Source: BRH-c25 sp035627615
GTDB taxonomy: Bacteria; Bacillota; Clostridia; Lutisporales; Lutisporaceae
Direction of reading: 5' to 3'
Assembly: GCA_035627615.1 (NCBI GenBank)
Contig: DASPLL010000019.1
Coordinates: 1-64,000 of the forward strand
Length of the DNA: 64,000 bases
Shown piece by piece: positions 62,745 through 64,000 of this stretch (its first letter is position 1; every line of letters begins with the position of its first letter). The translations under genes and the position numbers were made by a program. Below the pieces are notes generated by a model, which saw only the letters and a list, made by a program, of their open reading frames with translations, made no database searches and was not told the origin of the DNA.

Positions 62745-64000
62745 TTATTTCTTGACCTTCTGCCTGAGCTCGATTATCTTGTCTCTAAGCTCTGCCGCCC
62801 GCTCATACTGCATAGCCCTTGCACAATCCTTCATCTCTTCCTCCAATGCAGAAATAAGCCTTACAATATCCTCTTTCCTCATGTGATCAATATCCCGCTT
62901 CACTCCGTACTTTGCCGATTCTTCCGCAGCGGTAGTGGCTTCAATGATTTCATGTATTGCTTTCCTTATAGTCTGCGGCTCTATGCCATGCTTTTCATTG
63001 TAGTCCATTTGAATCTTTCTTCTTCTGTTTGTCTCACTTATAGCATTCTTCATGGAGTCGGTAATGCTATCTGCATACATAATTACCTTCCCCTCAACAT
63101 TTCTGGCTGCCCTGCCCACGGTCTGAATAAGTGAAGTCTCAGATCTCAGGAAGCCTTCCTTGTCCGCATCCAGTATCGCTACCAGTGATACCTCCGGAAG
63201 GTCCAGCCCCTCCCTGAGGAGGTTTATACCCACAAGCACGTCAAATTCACCCAGTCTGAGGCTCCTCAGAATCTTCATCCTCTCCATGGTGACGATATCC
63301 GAATGCAGATAACGTACCCTGATATCCAATTCCTTCATATATGCCGTTAAGTCCTCAGCCATCTTTTTTGTAAGGGTTGTGACAAGAACCCTCTGGTTCT
63401 TTTCAGCCCTTTCCTTTACTTCACCTATCAGATGGTCTATCTGGCCCTTGACCGGTCTCACTTCTATCTCAGGATCCACCAGGCCGGTAGGTCTTATTAT
63501 CTGCTCAGCAACATGGGCGCTGCGCTCCAGTTCAAACTTCGCCGGAGTAGCGCTTACATAAACCACCTGGTTGAGCCTCTGTTCAAATTCTTCGAAGTTC
63601 AGCGGCCTGTTGTCAAAAGCAGAAGGCAGTCTGAAACCATAATCAACAAGGGATTCCTTCCTTGACCTGTCTCCGAAATACATACCTCTGACCTGTGGTA
63701 TTGTAACGTGTGATTCATCAACCACCAGGAGATAATCCTCAGGGAAAAAGTCCAGCAGTGTATAGGGTGCACTGCCGGGCGCCCTGCCGCTTATATGCCT
63801 TGAATAATTCTCTATCCCGGAGCAGTAACCTACTTCCTTCATCATCTCTATATCATAGTTGGTTCTCTGAAGAAGCCTCTGGGCTTCCAGAATTTTGTCC
63901 TGCTCCTTCAATTCCTTTACCCGCTCTGTAAGCTCCAGTTCAATATTCTCAATTGCGGCATCCAGTTTTGCTTTTGTAGTGGCAAAGTGGGAAGCAGGGT
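62745..64000 (-). CDS. uvrB: Excinuclease ABC subunit B (5' end outside the window)
   Basis: The frame stays open to the window edge, so about 418 C-terminal residues are seen. It includes the upstream segment PASHFATTKAKLDAAIENIE beyond the first in-frame Met at 63911. Helicase-type motifs are present: VVDESHVTIPQ, YVSATPAKFELE, VLVTTLTKKMAEDLTAYM, VGINLLREGLDLPEVSLVAI and QTVGRAARN. The C-terminal UVR motif for UvrC contact reads EEMKDCARAMQYERAAELRD. UvrB is loaded by UvrA, unwinds damaged DNA and recruits UvrC. It is in an operon with uvrA. Confidence 0.97.
   Translation of the reverse strand, partial: PASHFATTKAKLDAAIENIELELTERVKELKEQDKILEAQRLLQRTNYDIEMMKEVGYCSGIENYSRHISGRAPGSAPYTLLDFFPEDYLLVVDESHVTIPQVRGMYFGDRSRKESLVDYGFRLPSAFDNRPLNFEEFEQRLNQVVYVSATPAKFELERSAHVAEQIIRPTGLVDPEIEVRPVKGQIDHLIGEVKERAEKNQRVLVTTLTKKMAEDLTAYMKELDIRVRYLHSDIVTMERMKILRSLRLGEFDVLVGINLLREGLDLPEVSLVAILDADKEGFLRSETSLIQTVGRAARNVEGKVIMYADSITDSMKNAISETNRRRKIQMDYNEKHGIEPQTIRKAIHEIIEATTAAEESAKYGVKRDIDHMRKEDIVRLISALEEEMKDCARAMQYERAAELRDKIIELRQKVKK

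Overview
The window looks like chromosomal DNA of a low-to-mid GC, Gram-positive, spore-forming type of anaerobe in the Clostridia, most likely a cellulolytic member of the old Clostridium cluster III (Ruminiclostridium/Acetivibrio-like). The grounds are strong purine Shine-Dalgarno sites, the rapZ-yvcK-whiA group, S-layer-homology (SLH) domains, a pyrophosphate-dependent phosphofructokinase next to an ATP-dependent one, and a cellobiose phosphorylase with a YesM/YesN-type two-component system and a sugar ABC transporter. The genus is an inference. Nearly every gene is on the minus strand; the only complete plus-strand gene is a membrane protein at 44241-44918.

Layout from left to right. At 1-99 is the 3' end of an unknown plus-strand gene, followed by a gene-free stretch with hairpins. 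rlmD and a DUF1003 gene follow (404-2312). A single giant gene (2443-17142, about 4,900 codons) encodes a secreted SLH protein with three seven-repeat RCC1-like blocks. Directly upstream of it is a small operon encoding a TPR protein and a 49-residue exported peptide, arranged like a Rap/Phr peptide-signalling pair. Then come an M29 aminopeptidase, a thioesterase, and a glycolytic array (DUF2007 protein, pfkA, pfp, pyk). Next are dnaE, a CheX-like gene with pgi and glcK, and an HD-GYP gene. The envelope and regulation cluster follows: whiA, lepB, yvcK, rapZ, a PHP phosphoesterase gene and murB. After it come a CofE-like gene, a membrane-anchored solute-binding protein, a second PHP gene, a PspC-domain gene and uvrC.

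From 45073 to 59592 lies a cellodextrin sensing, uptake and phosphorolysis locus. In the direction of transcription it is: anchored solute-binding protein, sensor kinase, AraC-type response regulator, a 550-bp spacer with a very long inverted repeat, two permeases, a lipoprotein binding protein, a YesL-like protein, and two tandem GH94 phosphorylases. It parallels the cuaDSR-cuaABC-cbpA arrangement I recall from Ruminiclostridium cellulolyticum. uvrA and the truncated uvrB close the window.

The most striking unexplained structure is a family of nine composite intergenic repeats. They combine short perfect hairpins with 7- or 8-bp phased tandem units, and eight of the nine sit directly against the stop codon of a minus-strand gene. 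Other leads are the TPR-peptide pair, the roughly 225-bp imperfect inverted repeat in front of the sugar transporter operon, and a module of about 125 residues found six times in the giant protein. Start sites were chosen by Shine-Dalgarno position, so several genes are shorter than the longest open frame and several use TTG.
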